Source of the DNA: an uncultured bacterium | GTDB lineage: Bacteria > Bacteroidota > Bacteroidia > Bacteroidales > Marinifilaceae | Direction of reading: 5' to 3' | DNA length: 23,412 nucleotides | NCBI GenBank assembly: GCA_905216195.1 | Contig: CAJMSX010000053.1 | Span: 1-23,412 of the forward strand | Shown: piece after piece, positions 1 through 9,084 of the stretch | Position numbering within the stretch: position 1 is the stretch's first letter | Layout: every line of letters starts with the position of its first letter | The notes under the pieces: model-generated | What the model was told of the DNA's origin: nothing | The model's input: the letters and a program-made list of their open reading frames with translations, nothing else | Databases searched by the model: none | Made by a program: the position numbers and the translations under genes

Positions 1-589
1 CCACATAAGCCTGATTCTCTATCGATCTGTCCTTCAACAATGTTTGCCACACCTCCAGGCGGGTTTCCGGCCAGTTGTCGATATAAACGGCTATATCGTA
101 ATACTCTTTCCGGTTCCTGCTCCAAACCGGAAAACGTAAATCGTAACAAATAAAAGCGGCTATTCTTATCCCTTTGAATTGGAAAATCAACTGCCGGTTT
201 CCGGCCGTAAAATGTTCGTTTTCTCCCCCCATGCGGAAACAATGCCGTTTGTCGTAAAAATAACAATTTCCCTCGGGGGTTACGGCTATCAGCCGGTTGT
301 AATACCTGCCTCCTTCCCCGTATACCGTCGATCCCAGGACCAGGGCTTTCTGACATACGGCCCATCGTAGCATTTCCTGACGTACTTTACCGTAAAAAGA
401 AGCGGTTTTTATTTTTTCAGCCCTGGCAATTTCTTCTTCTTTTTTTACCATCATACAACCGGAAGTAAACATTTCCGGTAAAATAATCAGGTCGCAACCG
501 GTACACCGGGCTATTTTATCGTCGAAGTTTTTCAGGTTTTCCTCGACATTTCCCCAGGCCAGAGCAGCCTGAACCAATGCTATTTTCAT
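1..589 (-). CDS. Carbon-nitrogen hydrolase, omega-amidase (YafV/Nit2-like), 3' end outside window
   Basis: Partial gene: the ATG is at 589-587 and the frame stays open for 196 codons to the left edge. The nitrilase-superfamily catalytic triad is visible: Glu39 in LPEMF, Lys114 in YDKRH and Cys148 in ICYDLRFP. The LPEMFTSG and CYDLRFPVWSR contexts fit the omega-amidase branch, which removes the amide from 2-oxoglutaramate or 2-oxosuccinamate in methionine salvage and glutamine transamination; the exact substrate is inferred from the family. About 60 C-terminal residues are missing compared with usual family length of roughly 255. No signal peptide, so cytoplasmic. It starts 35 bp after the stop of the acyltransferase gene on the same strand, so the two are probably cotranscribed. 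Confidence 0.88.
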   Translation of the reverse strand, partial: MKIALVQAALAWGNVEENLKNFDDKIARCTGCDLIILPEMFTSGCMMVKKEEEIARAEKIKTASFYGKVRQEMLRWAVCQKALVLGSTVYGEGGRYYNRLIAVTPEGNCYFYDKRHCFRMGGENEHFTAGNRQLIFQFKGIRIAAFICYDLRFPVWSRNRKEYYDIAVYIDNWPETRLEVWQTLLKDRSIENQAYV

Positions 590-624
590 AACGGGACTTT
601 CATAAGTTGTGCATTCCTTTCCCT

Positions 625-1173
625 TCATTCTCCCCAGGAAAATCTCTCAGGATGTTTCGGATGAGCATCCCGATAGGTATTCATAATATAATCGAGATCG
701 GCTTCTGTATCCTCCGTCGGCCAGAACAACGGACCTACTTCACAAAATTTTTCCTTATAATCTATTCTTCCGAGATATACCGGTATCCCGGCGGCCCGGG
801 CTATCACCAAAAAACCTTTTTTCCACTTTTTCCGTTTTTTCCGGCTACCCTCGGGTGTAATGCACAAATACATCGAATCCCTTTTCTTAAATTCGGTGAT
901 CATCTGTCCCACCAAATGACTGTCTTTTTTGCCCCGGTCGACCGGAATCACCCGCAAAGCCCTTAACAACAATCCCAGCGGAAAAAAGAAAAATTCTTTT
1001 TTCATCAAAATATAAGCCGGGATTCCCTGACTTAAAAAAGCCAGTTCCCCCCAGACAAAATCCCAGTTCGAAGTATGAGGGACGGAGATGATTACCGCTT
1101 TTTTTTCTTTCGGTAGTTCTCCCCTGTACTTCCAACCGCCGAGCCACATGATAAACCTCGCTAAATATTTCAT
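625..1173 (-). CDS. PlsC-family 1-acylglycerol-3-phosphate-type acyltransferase
   Basis: Small lysophospholipid acyltransferase-like protein of 182 residues with the chosen ATG at 1173. The HX4D catalytic motif is seen as His33-Asp38 (HTSNWD), and the acceptor-binding block as PEGSRKK at residues 107-113, equivalent to EGTRS. It probably transfers an acyl chain to a glycerolipid or related acceptor at the inner membrane face; the true acceptor is unknown. The frame opens further to an ATG at 1230, but that extension covers the TAATTTTG -7 box on this strand (1197-1204) and the divergent promoter for the peptidase gene, and the family normally begins near the MKYLARFI segment. The downstream neighbour is the omega-amidase gene, probably in the same transcript. 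Confidence 0.85.
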   Translation of the reverse strand: MKYLARFIMWLGGWKYRGELPKEKKAVIISVPHTSNWDFVWGELAFLSQGIPAYILMKKEFFFFPLGLLLRALRVIPVDRGKKDSHLVGQMITEFKKRDSMYLCITPEGSRKKRKKWKKGFLVIARAAGIPVYLGRIDYKEKFCEVGPLFWPTEDTEADLDYIMNTYRDAHPKHPERFSWGE

Positions 1174-1196
1174 TTTCTTTCCAATTATTCCGACCC

Positions 1197-1204
1197 CAAA
1201 ATTA
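1197..1204 (-). promoter_or_regulatory. Putative -7 box of the acyltransferase gene
   Basis: On the minus strand this reads TAATTTTG, an exact match to the Bacteroidetes TAnnTTTG -7 consensus, 23 nt before the preferred ATG at 1173. No convincing TTTG -33 element is seen at the normal distance, so support is moderate. It lies within the over-extended N-terminal reading frame, which argues for the shorter protein. Confidence 0.45.
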
Positions 1205-1217
1205 CTATAAAAAATTA

Positions 1218-1225
1218 TATATTTG
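1218..1225 (+). promoter_or_regulatory. Putative -7 box of the S9 peptidase gene
   Basis: TATATTTG matches the Bacteroidetes -7 consensus exactly and ends 26 nt before the ATG at 1252. The box lies 13 bp from the divergent -7 box at 1197-1204, so the two promoters are interleaved. No clear -33 TTTG is present. Confidence 0.5.
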
Positions 1226-1251
1226 TCCATCCAACCCTAATATACTGAACT

Positions 1252-3996
1252 ATGCAAACGTCAAAATTCTTTATCAGCACCTTCTTGCTGCTATCCGTAT
1301 ACTGTTTCGGACTACCTTCAGTAGTCAATGCCCAGAAAAAAGTACTGGATCATTCCGTTTATGACTCCTGGAAGAGCCTGGCCTCGCCGTCCATCACGCC
1401 GGACGGAAAATGGATCAGTTTCGAAATCCGGCCCCAGGAAGGGGATTCCCGCCTGGTGATCCGACAAACCACCGGTCAACGGGAATTTACCGTCGAACGG
1501 GGTTATCGGGCCGGACTGACCCCCGACGGCAAATATGCCGTTTGCCTGATCAAACCTCTTTTTCAACAGATCCGGCAGGCTAAAATAAAAAAAACGAAAA
1601 GGCCCCTGGATTCATTGGCTGTTATCCGGTTGACGGACGGACGTCAACTCAAATATCCCGACGTAACCTCCTGGCAAATGGGAAAAGAAGCTACGGAGTA
1701 CATGGCTTATCTGTCAGCTAAGGATACGGCCCTGATCCTGCATCACTTTCCCAGCGGTAAGCAGGATACCCTCGAAAGGGTAAAGTCATACGTATTCAAT
1801 AAGCAGGGGAATAGATTAGCCGCTGTCCTCCAAGCTCCCCGTCCTGAGCGGCCGACTTCCCAGAAGGTGATCGTTATCGACTTACCCGCTTTCCGTTCCC
1901 GCGAACTGGTGGGGGGAAACAGTTTTTATACCCTGCCGGTTTTCGACGAAACGGGCCGGCAGCTCGTTTTCCTGGGGGGAGTAGATACGCTTCGCAGCAG
2001 ATTCAAAATCTGTGATCTCTATTATGCCGATGTGCAACAGGATAAGGCTCAAGTCCTGATTTCTTCGGACAGGAATAAAATACCCCGTAACTGGTCCCTC
2101 AACGAACATAGCTCCCCCTTTTTTAGCCGGGACGGAAAACACATTTATCTGGGTATCGCTCCTGTTCTTCCTCCTAAAGACACGACACGGATAGCTTTTG
2201 AAACGGCGGAGTTCGATCTGTGGCATTATGCCGAACCGGAAATTCCGCCGGTACAACTGATCAAACGGGAACGGGATCTGAAAAAGACCTATATGTGTGC
2301 CCTGCATCTGGAACAGCCTTCCGAACCCCTTCTGCTGACCGACCGTAACCGCGAAGCCATAGCGTTGATCCGCGAAGGTAATTCTCCCCTGGTCCTGGCT
2401 TGCGATCCGACCGATTATCTGCTGGAACAGCAATGGACCGGCGCCTCTGTCAACGATATCAGCCTGATCAACACTCATACGGCCGAACGTATTCCGGTTA
2501 TGAAAGCTTTAAGAGCCCATGTGAATAGTTCTCCCGGAGGGAATTACCTGTTCTGGTACGACCGGAAAGCCAAAAATTGGTTTACGTATCACATCTCCTC
2601 CGGCAAAACCGTCTGCCTGACCGAAGGGATGCCGGTGAATTTCTGGGACGAAAAAAATGACATTCCCGACGATCCCTCTCCTTACGGATACGCCGGATGG
2701 CTGGAAAATGACCGGGCTCTGCTGGTTTACGATGCCTACGACATCTGGCAGTTAGATCCGGACGGAAAAGCCGCACCTCTATGCCTTACCCGGGGACAGG
2801 GACGCCAGGAAAACCGATCCTACCGTTATTTCCCAACCGATCCGGAAAAACGCTTCCTGACTTCCAAGGAGAAAGTCTTATTGACCGTATTCGACCACCA
2901 TACCAAAAAACACGGCTATGCCAGTTGGTGTCCGGGCAAAGCGAAAGCCCCGGAAATCCATGTACTGGACGGCTATAGTTTTTCCCTGCTTACCAAAGCT
3001 TCCAAAGCCGGCACCTATATATACTCCAAGGCCAATTTCAATACTTCACCCGATATGTATGTCACCTTCAACGACTGGAAAACAGAAAAGCGTGTTTCCG
3101 ACATCAACCCGCAAATGAAAGAATACAATTGGGGAACCGCCGAACTGGTAAAATGGACTTCCCTGGAAGGAGAAAAAAGGGAAGGTATCCTTTATAAACC
3201 GGAAGATTTCGATCCTTCCCGGAAATATCCGATGATCCTTTATTTTTACGAAAGAAGATCGGACGGACTCTACAATTACATCGCTCCGGCTCCCAGCCGT
3301 TCGGCGATCAACTATGCTTTTTATTGCAGCCAGGGGTATCTCGTCTTCGTTCCCGACATCCATTATGTAGCCGGAATCCCGGGGGAATGTGCCTATAATT
3401 CCATTATTCCCGGAGTGGAAAGCCTCTGCCAAAACTCCTGGGTCGACCGGGACCATATCGGCATACAGGGACAAAGCTGGGGAGGCTATCAGGTGGCCTA
3501 CCTGATTACCCGCACACGCCTGTTCAAAGCCGCCAATGCCGGAGCTCCCGTAGCCAATATGACCAGTGCTTACGGAGGTATCCGCTGGAGTACCGGCAAG
3601 AGCCGGCAATTCCAATACGAACATACGCAAAGCCGTATCGGCCGCAATTTGTGGGAAGCTCCGGAACTTTATGTAGCCAATTCCCCTTTATTCAAAGCCG
3701 ACCGGATCGAAACTCCGCTGTTAATCATGCACAACGACCAGGACGGGGCCGTGCCCTGGTACCAGGGTATCGAATTGTTTATGGCTTTACGGCGCTTAGG
3801 GAAACCCGTCTGGATGCTGCAATACAACCGGGAAGCCCACAACCTGGCGGAAAGACGAAACCAAAAAGATCTCGTAGTCCGTCAACAGCAGTTTTTCGAT
3901 CATTTCCTCAAAGGAGCTCCCATGCCCGCCTGGATGAAATATGGCATACCGGCTACGCGCAAAGGGGAATACTTCGGATTGGAAACGGCGGAATAA
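1252..3996 (+). CDS. Exported S9-family (prolyl oligopeptidase/DPP-like) serine peptidase
   Basis: Protein of 914 residues. An N-terminal signal peptide (residues 1-27, hydrophobic FLLLSVYCFG core, cleavage after VNA) sends it to the periplasm or cell surface. Residues about 30-600 contain blade-like repeats such as TPDGKW, TPDGKY and SRDGKH, consistent with a beta-propeller that gates substrate size. The C-terminal alpha/beta-hydrolase domain carries the triad Ser742 (GQSWGGY), Asp831 (HNDQDGAVP) and His863 (REAHN). S9 enzymes cleave peptides, often after proline; specificity here is unknown. These asaccharolytic-type peptidases feed amino acids to Bacteroidales. It has a -7 box just upstream and is convergent with the DUF5686 gene, with only 78 bp between stops. 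Confidence 0.93.
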   Translation: MQTSKFFISTFLLLSVYCFGLPSVVNAQKKVLDHSVYDSWKSLASPSITPDGKWISFEIRPQEGDSRLVIRQTTGQREFTVERGYRAGLTPDGKYAVCLIKPLFQQIRQAKIKKTKRPLDSLAVIRLTDGRQLKYPDVTSWQMGKEATEYMAYLSAKDTALILHHFPSGKQDTLERVKSYVFNKQGNRLAAVLQAPRPERPTSQKVIVIDLPAFRSRELVGGNSFYTLPVFDETGRQLVFLGGVDTLRSRFKICDLYYADVQQDKAQVLISSDRNKIPRNWSLNEHSSPFFSRDGKHIYLGIAPVLPPKDTTRIAFETAEFDLWHYAEPEIPPVQLIKRERDLKKTYMCALHLEQPSEPLLLTDRNREAIALIREGNSPLVLACDPTDYLLEQQWTGASVNDISLINTHTAERIPVMKALRAHVNSSPGGNYLFWYDRKAKNWFTYHISSGKTVCLTEGMPVNFWDEKNDIPDDPSPYGYAGWLENDRALLVYDAYDIWQLDPDGKAAPLCLTRGQGRQENRSYRYFPTDPEKRFLTSKEKVLLTVFDHHTKKHGYASWCPGKAKAPEIHVLDGYSFSLLTKASKAGTYIYSKANFNTSPDMYVTFNDWKTEKRVSDINPQMKEYNWGTAELVKWTSLEGEKREGILYKPEDFDPSRKYPMILYFYERRSDGLYNYIAPAPSRSAINYAFYCSQGYLVFVPDIHYVAGIPGECAYNSIIPGVESLCQNSWVDRDHIGIQGQSWGGYQVAYLITRTRLFKAANAGAPVANMTSAYGGIRWSTGKSRQFQYEHTQSRIGRNLWEAPELYVANSPLFKADRIETPLLIMHNDQDGAVPWYQGIELFMALRRLGKPVWMLQYNREAHNLAERRNQKDLVVRQQQFFDHFLKGAPMPAWMKYGIPATRKGEYFGLETAE

Positions 3997-4074
3997 TCTC
4001 CGGGAATCAGGAATTTTATTCCGGCAGCCGCCTGGAGTTGAGCAACGGATGGGACCGGATTTCGCGTATGCCCG

Positions 4075-6690
4075 CTAAAACTGTACCGAAATCCGGAAAC
4101 CCGTTCCCCGGTAACCTTTTCGGTCGAAACCGAAAAATACGCCTACTCTTCCCAGGGTTTCCAGTCCGATCGAATAACCGCATTCTTCGTAATTCCGCAT
4201 CGCAGGAGTCCATATATACCGCAGATGCAAGGCTTCGTTAAAGAAAAACCGCTGCATAAAAGGTAAACGCTTCACCAAAAGATAAGAAGAAGTATAATTC
4301 AAAGCCCCTTCCAACCATCGATCGTGGGTCGATAATTCATAATAAACCCCCAGGAAAAAACCGCCGGCAAACTCATCCCGGTTCAAGATCCACCCGGTAG
4401 TAGTAAAGTGTTTGAAATCGGGGAAATACAATTCCTTCCGGGAAAAAAACTTACCGGCAGCCACCCGGTACTGAATCCGGTTAAAAATACCCAGTTTTAT
4501 ACGCTGAGCCACACCGACTTCCAGGCGATCGTAAGCGCTCCGATACTCCGACGAACCTACCGGAATCCCTCTCTCATAACGGGCCGCAAAAGAAGGCCAG
4601 GCCGAGCGTACATATTTTTTCCGGCCATTCTCCACCCGGTAATAACAGCGGGGGGTATACTGCGCCTGTACGAAAAAGGAAAGCGCAGTATTGTCGGGCA
4701 TAGCTCGGCCTCCTTCCGTTACAGGGCTGTTGGATTCAGGATCCTTTTTGTAAAAATTGTAAGAAATATGGTTTCCGAGCACCTGACGCTTTTCATAATT
4801 ACCTCCCAACAGCATATTGAATCCATTCAGCAGGTCTATCTCGTTCTGTAAACCGATATACCGCTTTCCGTAAAACTTTATGAAATTATCGGCACAGACC
4901 AGGGAAGTCAGCGAATTTTCCAACCTCAGGGAGCCTCGTTCTCCTTTATAATCGGCAGACACCTCTCCAAAACCCAGCGTCAATCGTCCGCTGCGCATCG
5001 GAGCATAATCGTATTGTCCTTTTATTTCCCACCACACGGTTTTCCGAGCCGTGAGGTAATATAGGGAAGGGCGGAGGTGAAGATCCTTACCCCTTTTCAG
5101 GCGAAAATGCAGATCGAATCCCTGCCCGATGCGGAAACCGTCCACAAAATTATATTCCGGTACGGCCTTCAGGAGACCGTCATAGCTCAGAAAGACCTGC
5201 TTTCCCAAACGCCCTTCTCCCCCCTCTATGATCTCTCCGAGTCCGATTTTTTTCCGGAACCGGCGTAAAGAATCGGTTTCCCGGTAATTCCGCTGCACCA
5301 CCTCCGTCAGGCTATCCTTAATCTGATAACTGACGATCTCCTCTTTCCGGAGAGGCAGCGTGCGCATTTTTACCCAATAAGAGGAATCCCGCCGGGTAGC
5401 CATACTATCCACCGTGACCTTATCCTGTTGCTGGATTTCCCGGATTTCCAGGGGAGGTACAGTATCCGAACGTTGCGGTTCCAGGAGTTGCTGGGTCAGC
5501 CGGGCCATGCGATAAGCTTCCCGGGTCGTCAGCTTTTCCTTGGATGCCAGCGCTTCCAGTTGCTTTTCGGCCTTCTCCCTCTTAGCCGACGGCTTCCGGA
5601 TCTCCCCCTTTTCTTTTTGTATTTCCGGAAAGTCTCCTCCGGCTAATTCCCTGTCTTCGGAAATCGCCTCCACCTCTTTATACTTTACGGAAGAATAATA
5701 CTTTCCGCCGGCCCTCACCCCGAAGGTCTTTACATTCACGTCTATATCGTAAGAAGTCGGCAAAAAAACGGTAGGTTTCACTTCGTGAAAAACGCCCTTG
5801 AGACGGGCCGTTATTCCCATCACTTTTATTACAAAATCAAAATTCACCACGCTCCAGTTGTCTTCTACGATATAAATCCACCCGTCCAGCAATTGACTGT
5901 TCTTCTTACGGGGTTCCACCCGGATTTTATTTACCGTCATTTTCCCTTCGCTATAGCACTCGGCGAACTTGAAACGATAATAAGAAAAGGCCCCGGGTGC
6001 TAAAGGAGAAACGACATTCATCACCGAAGGATCGTAAATCGAAGCCGTAATAATATTCAGGGCGTCTCCGGGATCCATATTGTCCGGAATCGTACTGGAA
6101 AACGCCAGAATTTTACGTTCATATTCATGGGGGGCCGTGAATTCGATTTCCATCACGGATTCCAGCAAAAACAATTTCCCGATCATCGGCCCGATTTCTT
6201 TCCGGGCATCCGCACCGAGCATCAATAAACGAGGCACCTTGTCTAAACGGGCCGTCCCTTTCGTATATACCTCAGACACATACCGTCTGACCTGATTCCG
6301 ATGGTAAGGAGCCCTGGCAATGGCATGCCGCATGATATAACGGGCCGGATCTTCTCCCCCGCTGGATACGTTCACTTCCCTCAACTGATAAACGGCCGGT
6401 TCCAGCCGGATCAGCAAGGGTTCCCTTCCTTCCTTCACTTCCACCTGCAAAAACTGTTTTTCGAATCCCAGACAACTGATTTCACAACTGTAATTCCCGG
6501 TAGGCAAAGGGATACGAAAAGCCCCCCTTTCATCCGCAGCACATCCCTGTGCCGCTTCCTTGACGTACACCGTAGCTCCCTCTACACCTTTTCCTTCCTG
6601 ATCGGTAATCCTTCCCTCCAACACCTGAGCCTCTGCCTTTCCCAGCCAACACAGCACAAAATATATTCCTAAAAAAACAACTCTTCTCAT
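4075..6690 (-). CDS. DUF5686 outer-membrane protein with N-terminal CarboxypepD_reg-like domain
   Basis: Protein of 871 residues using ATG 6690. Residues 1-21 form a signal peptide (MRRVVFLGIYFVLCWLGKAEA). The following ~80 residues (VLEGRITDQEGKGVEGATVYV onwards) are a carboxypeptidase-regulatory-like beta-sandwich as found at the N-terminus of TonB-linked receptors. The rest fits the Bacteroidetes DUF5686 family, with a charged Lys/Glu-rich stretch near residues 365-420 and a beta-strand-rich C-terminal half ending in Phe, as expected for an outer-membrane barrel. No TonB plug is seen, so it is not a SusC receptor. Function is unknown. The frame continues upstream to 6741, but the -7 box at 6739-6746 overlaps that extension, so the shorter start is preferred. 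Confidence 0.85.
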   Translation of the reverse strand: MRRVVFLGIYFVLCWLGKAEAQVLEGRITDQEGKGVEGATVYVKEAAQGCAADERGAFRIPLPTGNYSCEISCLGFEKQFLQVEVKEGREPLLIRLEPAVYQLREVNVSSGGEDPARYIMRHAIARAPYHRNQVRRYVSEVYTKGTARLDKVPRLLMLGADARKEIGPMIGKLFLLESVMEIEFTAPHEYERKILAFSSTIPDNMDPGDALNIITASIYDPSVMNVVSPLAPGAFSYYRFKFAECYSEGKMTVNKIRVEPRKKNSQLLDGWIYIVEDNWSVVNFDFVIKVMGITARLKGVFHEVKPTVFLPTSYDIDVNVKTFGVRAGGKYYSSVKYKEVEAISEDRELAGGDFPEIQKEKGEIRKPSAKREKAEKQLEALASKEKLTTREAYRMARLTQQLLEPQRSDTVPPLEIREIQQQDKVTVDSMATRRDSSYWVKMRTLPLRKEEIVSYQIKDSLTEVVQRNYRETDSLRRFRKKIGLGEIIEGGEGRLGKQVFLSYDGLLKAVPEYNFVDGFRIGQGFDLHFRLKRGKDLHLRPSLYYLTARKTVWWEIKGQYDYAPMRSGRLTLGFGEVSADYKGERGSLRLENSLTSLVCADNFIKFYGKRYIGLQNEIDLLNGFNMLLGGNYEKRQVLGNHISYNFYKKDPESNSPVTEGGRAMPDNTALSFFVQAQYTPRCYYRVENGRKKYVRSAWPSFAARYERGIPVGSSEYRSAYDRLEVGVAQRIKLGIFNRIQYRVAAGKFFSRKELYFPDFKHFTTTGWILNRDEFAGGFFLGVYYELSTHDRWLEGALNYTSSYLLVKRLPFMQRFFFNEALHLRYIWTPAMRNYEECGYSIGLETLGRVGVFFGFDRKGYRGTGFRISVQF

Positions 6691-6738
6691 TTTATTAAAG
6701 TTAAAAAGAGTTTTTATAACAAAAAACATACCAAGAGG

Positions 6739-6746
6739 CAAAAATA
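6739..6746 (-). promoter_or_regulatory. Putative -7 box of the DUF5686 gene
   Basis: Reads TATTTTTG on the minus strand, an exact TAnnTTTG match, 48 nt before the ATG at 6690. No obvious -33 partner. It rules against the longer start at 6741. Confidence 0.5.
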
Positions 6747-6833
6747 AACCTTTAGCGGGATTTTTCTCTCTCTCCCTGAAAATTAAACGGTATACACCCT
6801 TCCTCCGTTTACCTGAAGAAAAACTCAGGATAT

Positions 6834-6864
6834 TTTGCTATCTCCGAAATAAATACTACTTTTG
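6834..6864 (+). promoter_or_regulatory. Promoter of rplU-rpmA (TTTG / 19 bp / TACTTTTG)
   Basis: The best full Bacteroidetes promoter in the window: -33 TTTG at 6834-6837, a 19-bp spacer, and -7 TACTTTTG at 6857-6864. Transcription should start near 6870, giving about 73 nt of leader before rplU. The leader contains GGGGT and ACCCC stretches that could pair weakly; I see no known regulatory RNA in it. Confidence 0.75.
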
Positions 6865-6942
6865 CACCACGAATTTTTTCCTCAGGGGTACAATAAGCGG
6901 AACACCTCCCACCCCATGGTATTAACATTAAAACAATTTAGA

Positions 6943-7254
6943 ATGTACGCAATTGTTGAAATCGCAGGACAGCAGTTCAAAGTAGAAAAAGACCGCAAAC
7001 TGTATGTCCACAGACTGGAAGCCGAAGAAGGGGCTCAGGTCGAATTTGAAAACGTGCTTCTCGTAGAAGACGGAAGTAACATCAAAATCGGTACGCCGAA
7101 AGTAGAAGGCGCTAAAGTTACCGCAAAAGTATTGGCTCACCTCAAGGCCGACAAAGTGCTCATCTTCAAAAAAAGAAGGAGAAAAACGTATCAAAAGCTC
7201 AACGGACACCGTCAGTGCATGACGCAGATCCAGATCGAAGCGATCAACGCTTAA
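6943..7254 (+). CDS. rplU: 50S ribosomal protein L21
   Basis: Protein of 103 residues with the canonical bL21 start MYAIVEIAGQQFKV and the C-terminal FKKRRRKTYQKLNGHRQ block that contacts 23S rRNA. It is a structural component of the large ribosomal subunit. In-frame ATGs exist upstream at 6862 and 6916, but the first lies inside the promoter -7 box and bL21 proteins begin at MYAIV, so 6943 is chosen. It is followed 38 bp later by rpmA, the standard L21-L27 pair, and both lie between the promoter at 6834-6864 and the terminator at 7593-7625. Confidence 0.97.
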   Translation: MYAIVEIAGQQFKVEKDRKLYVHRLEAEEGAQVEFENVLLVEDGSNIKIGTPKVEGAKVTAKVLAHLKADKVLIFKKRRRKTYQKLNGHRQCMTQIQIEAINA

Positions 7255-7292
7255 TGTAATAATTCTTGTAACCTCTAAAATTTTTATACGAT

Positions 7293-7571
7293 ATGGCACA
7301 TAAGAAAGGGGTCGGCAGTTCCAAGAACGGCCGCGAATCCGAAAGTAAACGATTAGGAGTTAAAATCTGGGGCGGACAACTCGCCAAAGCCGGTAATATT
7401 CTGGTTCGTCAGAGAGGTACTGTACACAATCCCGGTGTGAATGTAGGTATAGGCAGAGACCATACTTTATTTGCCCTCACGGACGGAGAAGTGGTATTTG
7501 TGAAAAAGAAAAACAACAGATCCTATGTTTCCGTAAAACCGGTAGCTACCGTTGAAAATACGGAAGAGTAA
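7293..7571 (+). CDS. rpmA: 50S ribosomal protein L27
   Basis: Protein of 92 residues with the canonical bL27 N-terminus MAHKKGVGSSKNGRES, followed by RLGVKIWGGQ and the GTVHNPGVNVGIGRDHTLFAL core. L27 reaches the peptidyl-transferase centre with its N-terminal tail. There is no cleavable N-terminal extension of the Firmicutes type. Second gene of the rplU-rpmA unit, closed by a strong intrinsic terminator. Confidence 0.98.
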   Translation: MAHKKGVGSSKNGRESESKRLGVKIWGGQLAKAGNILVRQRGTVHNPGVNVGIGRDHTLFALTDGEVVFVKKKNNRSYVSVKPVATVENTEE

Positions 7572-7592
7572 GTCAACAAAACAAATATTAAG

Positions 7593-7625
7593 CTCCTGTA
7601 TTGTAAACGATACAGGAGTTTTTTT
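7593..7625 (+). terminator. Intrinsic terminator after rpmA
   Basis: Perfect 9-bp stem CTCCTGTAT / ATACAGGAG (7593-7601 with 7610-7618), an 8-nt loop, then a run of seven T. It lies 21 nt after the rpmA stop and ends the ribosomal-protein transcript before serS. Confidence 0.92.
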
Positions 7626-7739
7626 ATATATTTACCCCTTGAAAAACATCCGACTACGGGAAATCCCCGCCTCGGTAAACCGGAAGATAAGACCGCTCCG
7701 GCCCGCTGTCTTTCCACATTAAATCAAAACCTAATTATT

Positions 7740-9014
7740 ATGTTGAGTCTCAAATTTATTCAGGAAAACAAAGAAACGGTCATCGAACGCCTGGCTGTCA
7801 AAAATTTCGATGCCCGGGAATACGTGGAAAAAATCTTATATCTCGACGGAGAACGCCGGAAAATTCAGCAGGAATCCGAATCGAAACAGGCCCGGATGAA
7901 TAGCATTGCCAAAGAAATCGGCAGTCTGATGAAAGCCGGTAAAAAAGAAGAAGCCGAACAGGCCCGCGCCCAGACGACCGAACTGAAAGAACAGATTGCA
8001 GCTTTAATTCTCCGATTGAATGAAACGATGACTCAGTTAAACGAAATTTTACTCCGTTTGCCCAATCTGCCCCATCATTCCGTCCCCTGCGGGAAATCGG
8101 AAGCCGACAATCAAATCGTAAAAATCGTCGAAAACATTCCCCTGCCTCAGGAAAGCGATGTGCCCCACTGGGAGCTGGCCAAGAAATACAATCTGATCGA
8201 TTTCGAAACCGGAGTAAAGATTACCGGGGCCGGTTTCCCGGTTTATAAAGGTTTGGGGGCCCGGTTGCAGCGTGCTCTGATCAATTTCTTCCTGGATGAA
8301 AACATCAAAGCCGGATACGAGGAAGTCCTGCCCCCTCTCGTCGTCAATGCCGACTCCGGCTACGGAACGGGACAATTACCCGACAAAGACGGACAGATGT
8401 ATTACATCAACGAAGATAAATTATACCTGATTCCTACGGCCGAAGTTCCGGTAACCAACCTTTACCGGGATATGATTGTAGAAGGCGAACAACTTCCCAT
8501 CAAAAATACGGCCTACACGGCTTGTTTCCGCCGGGAAGCCGGTTCCTACGGAAAAGACGTACGCGGTCTGAATCGCCTCCATCAATTCGATAAAGTGGAA
8601 ATCGTTCAGATCACCAAACCCGCAACCTCTTACGAAGCTCTGGAAGGCATGGTCAAACACGTGGAAGGACTTCTGCTCAAACTCGGTCTGCCTTATCGCA
8701 TTGTCCGCCTGTGCGGTGGAGACATCAGCTTCACCTCCGCCCTCACTTACGACTTCGAGGTCTATTCCAAAGCTCAGGAAAAATGGCTGGAGGTCAGTTC
8801 GGTATCCAATTTCGAAGATTTTCAGGCCAATCGCCTGAAATTACGTTACCGGAACAAAGGAGACAAAAAAACCACTATGGTTCATACATTGAACGGCAGC
8901 TCTCTGGCTTTGCCCCGTATTGTCGCCGCTCTTCTGGAAAATAACCAATGTTCCGAAGGCATCCGCATTCCGGAGGTTTTGCAAGCCTTCATGGGCACCC
9001 CTATGATCCGATAA
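7740..9014 (+). CDS. serS: Seryl-tRNA synthetase
   Basis: Class II synthetase of 424 residues, normal for the family, charging tRNA-Ser with serine. Residues about 30-105 form the charged antiparallel coiled coil that binds the long variable arm of tRNA-Ser. The catalytic domain shows TGQLPDK and LIPTAEVPVTN, motif 2 FRREAGSYGKDVRGLNRLHQF-like block around residues 265-285, and motif 3 near the C-terminus (NGSSLALPRIVAALLENNQ). The upstream 114 bp after the rpmA terminator hold only a near-match -7 box (TATATTTA, 7627-7634), so its promoter is uncertain. A terminator follows immediately. Confidence 0.98.
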   Translation: MLSLKFIQENKETVIERLAVKNFDAREYVEKILYLDGERRKIQQESESKQARMNSIAKEIGSLMKAGKKEEAEQARAQTTELKEQIAALILRLNETMTQLNEILLRLPNLPHHSVPCGKSEADNQIVKIVENIPLPQESDVPHWELAKKYNLIDFETGVKITGAGFPVYKGLGARLQRALINFFLDENIKAGYEEVLPPLVVNADSGYGTGQLPDKDGQMYYINEDKLYLIPTAEVPVTNLYRDMIVEGEQLPIKNTAYTACFRREAGSYGKDVRGLNRLHQFDKVEIVQITKPATSYEALEGMVKHVEGLLLKLGLPYRIVRLCGGDISFTSALTYDFEVYSKAQEKWLEVSSVSNFEDFQANRLKLRYRNKGDKKTTMVHTLNGSSLALPRIVAALLENNQCSEGIRIPEVLQAFMGTPMIR

Positions 9015-9021
9015 ATACGGG

Positions 9022-9047
9022 AAAGATCCGGTTTCCCGGATCTTTTT
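9022..9047 (+). terminator. Intrinsic terminator after serS
   Basis: Perfect 10-bp stem AAAGATCCGG / CCGGATCTTT with TTTC loop and a T run, beginning 7 nt after the serS stop. Confidence 0.9.
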
Positions 9048-9084
9048 CCAATTCCGGGACTTCACTCCCTTTAACACAACTGTG

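Noticed and set aside
3046..3630. Open frames antisense to the S9 peptidase gene (also 1882-2478)
   Set aside because: Shadows of a high-GC coding frame; no conserved motifs, and they overlap the propeller and catalytic regions of a clear gene.
6865..6942. L21 leader regulatory RNA before rplU
   Set aside because: Only a weak GGGGT/ACCCC pairing is visible in the 78-nt leader; nothing matches a leader I can recognise.
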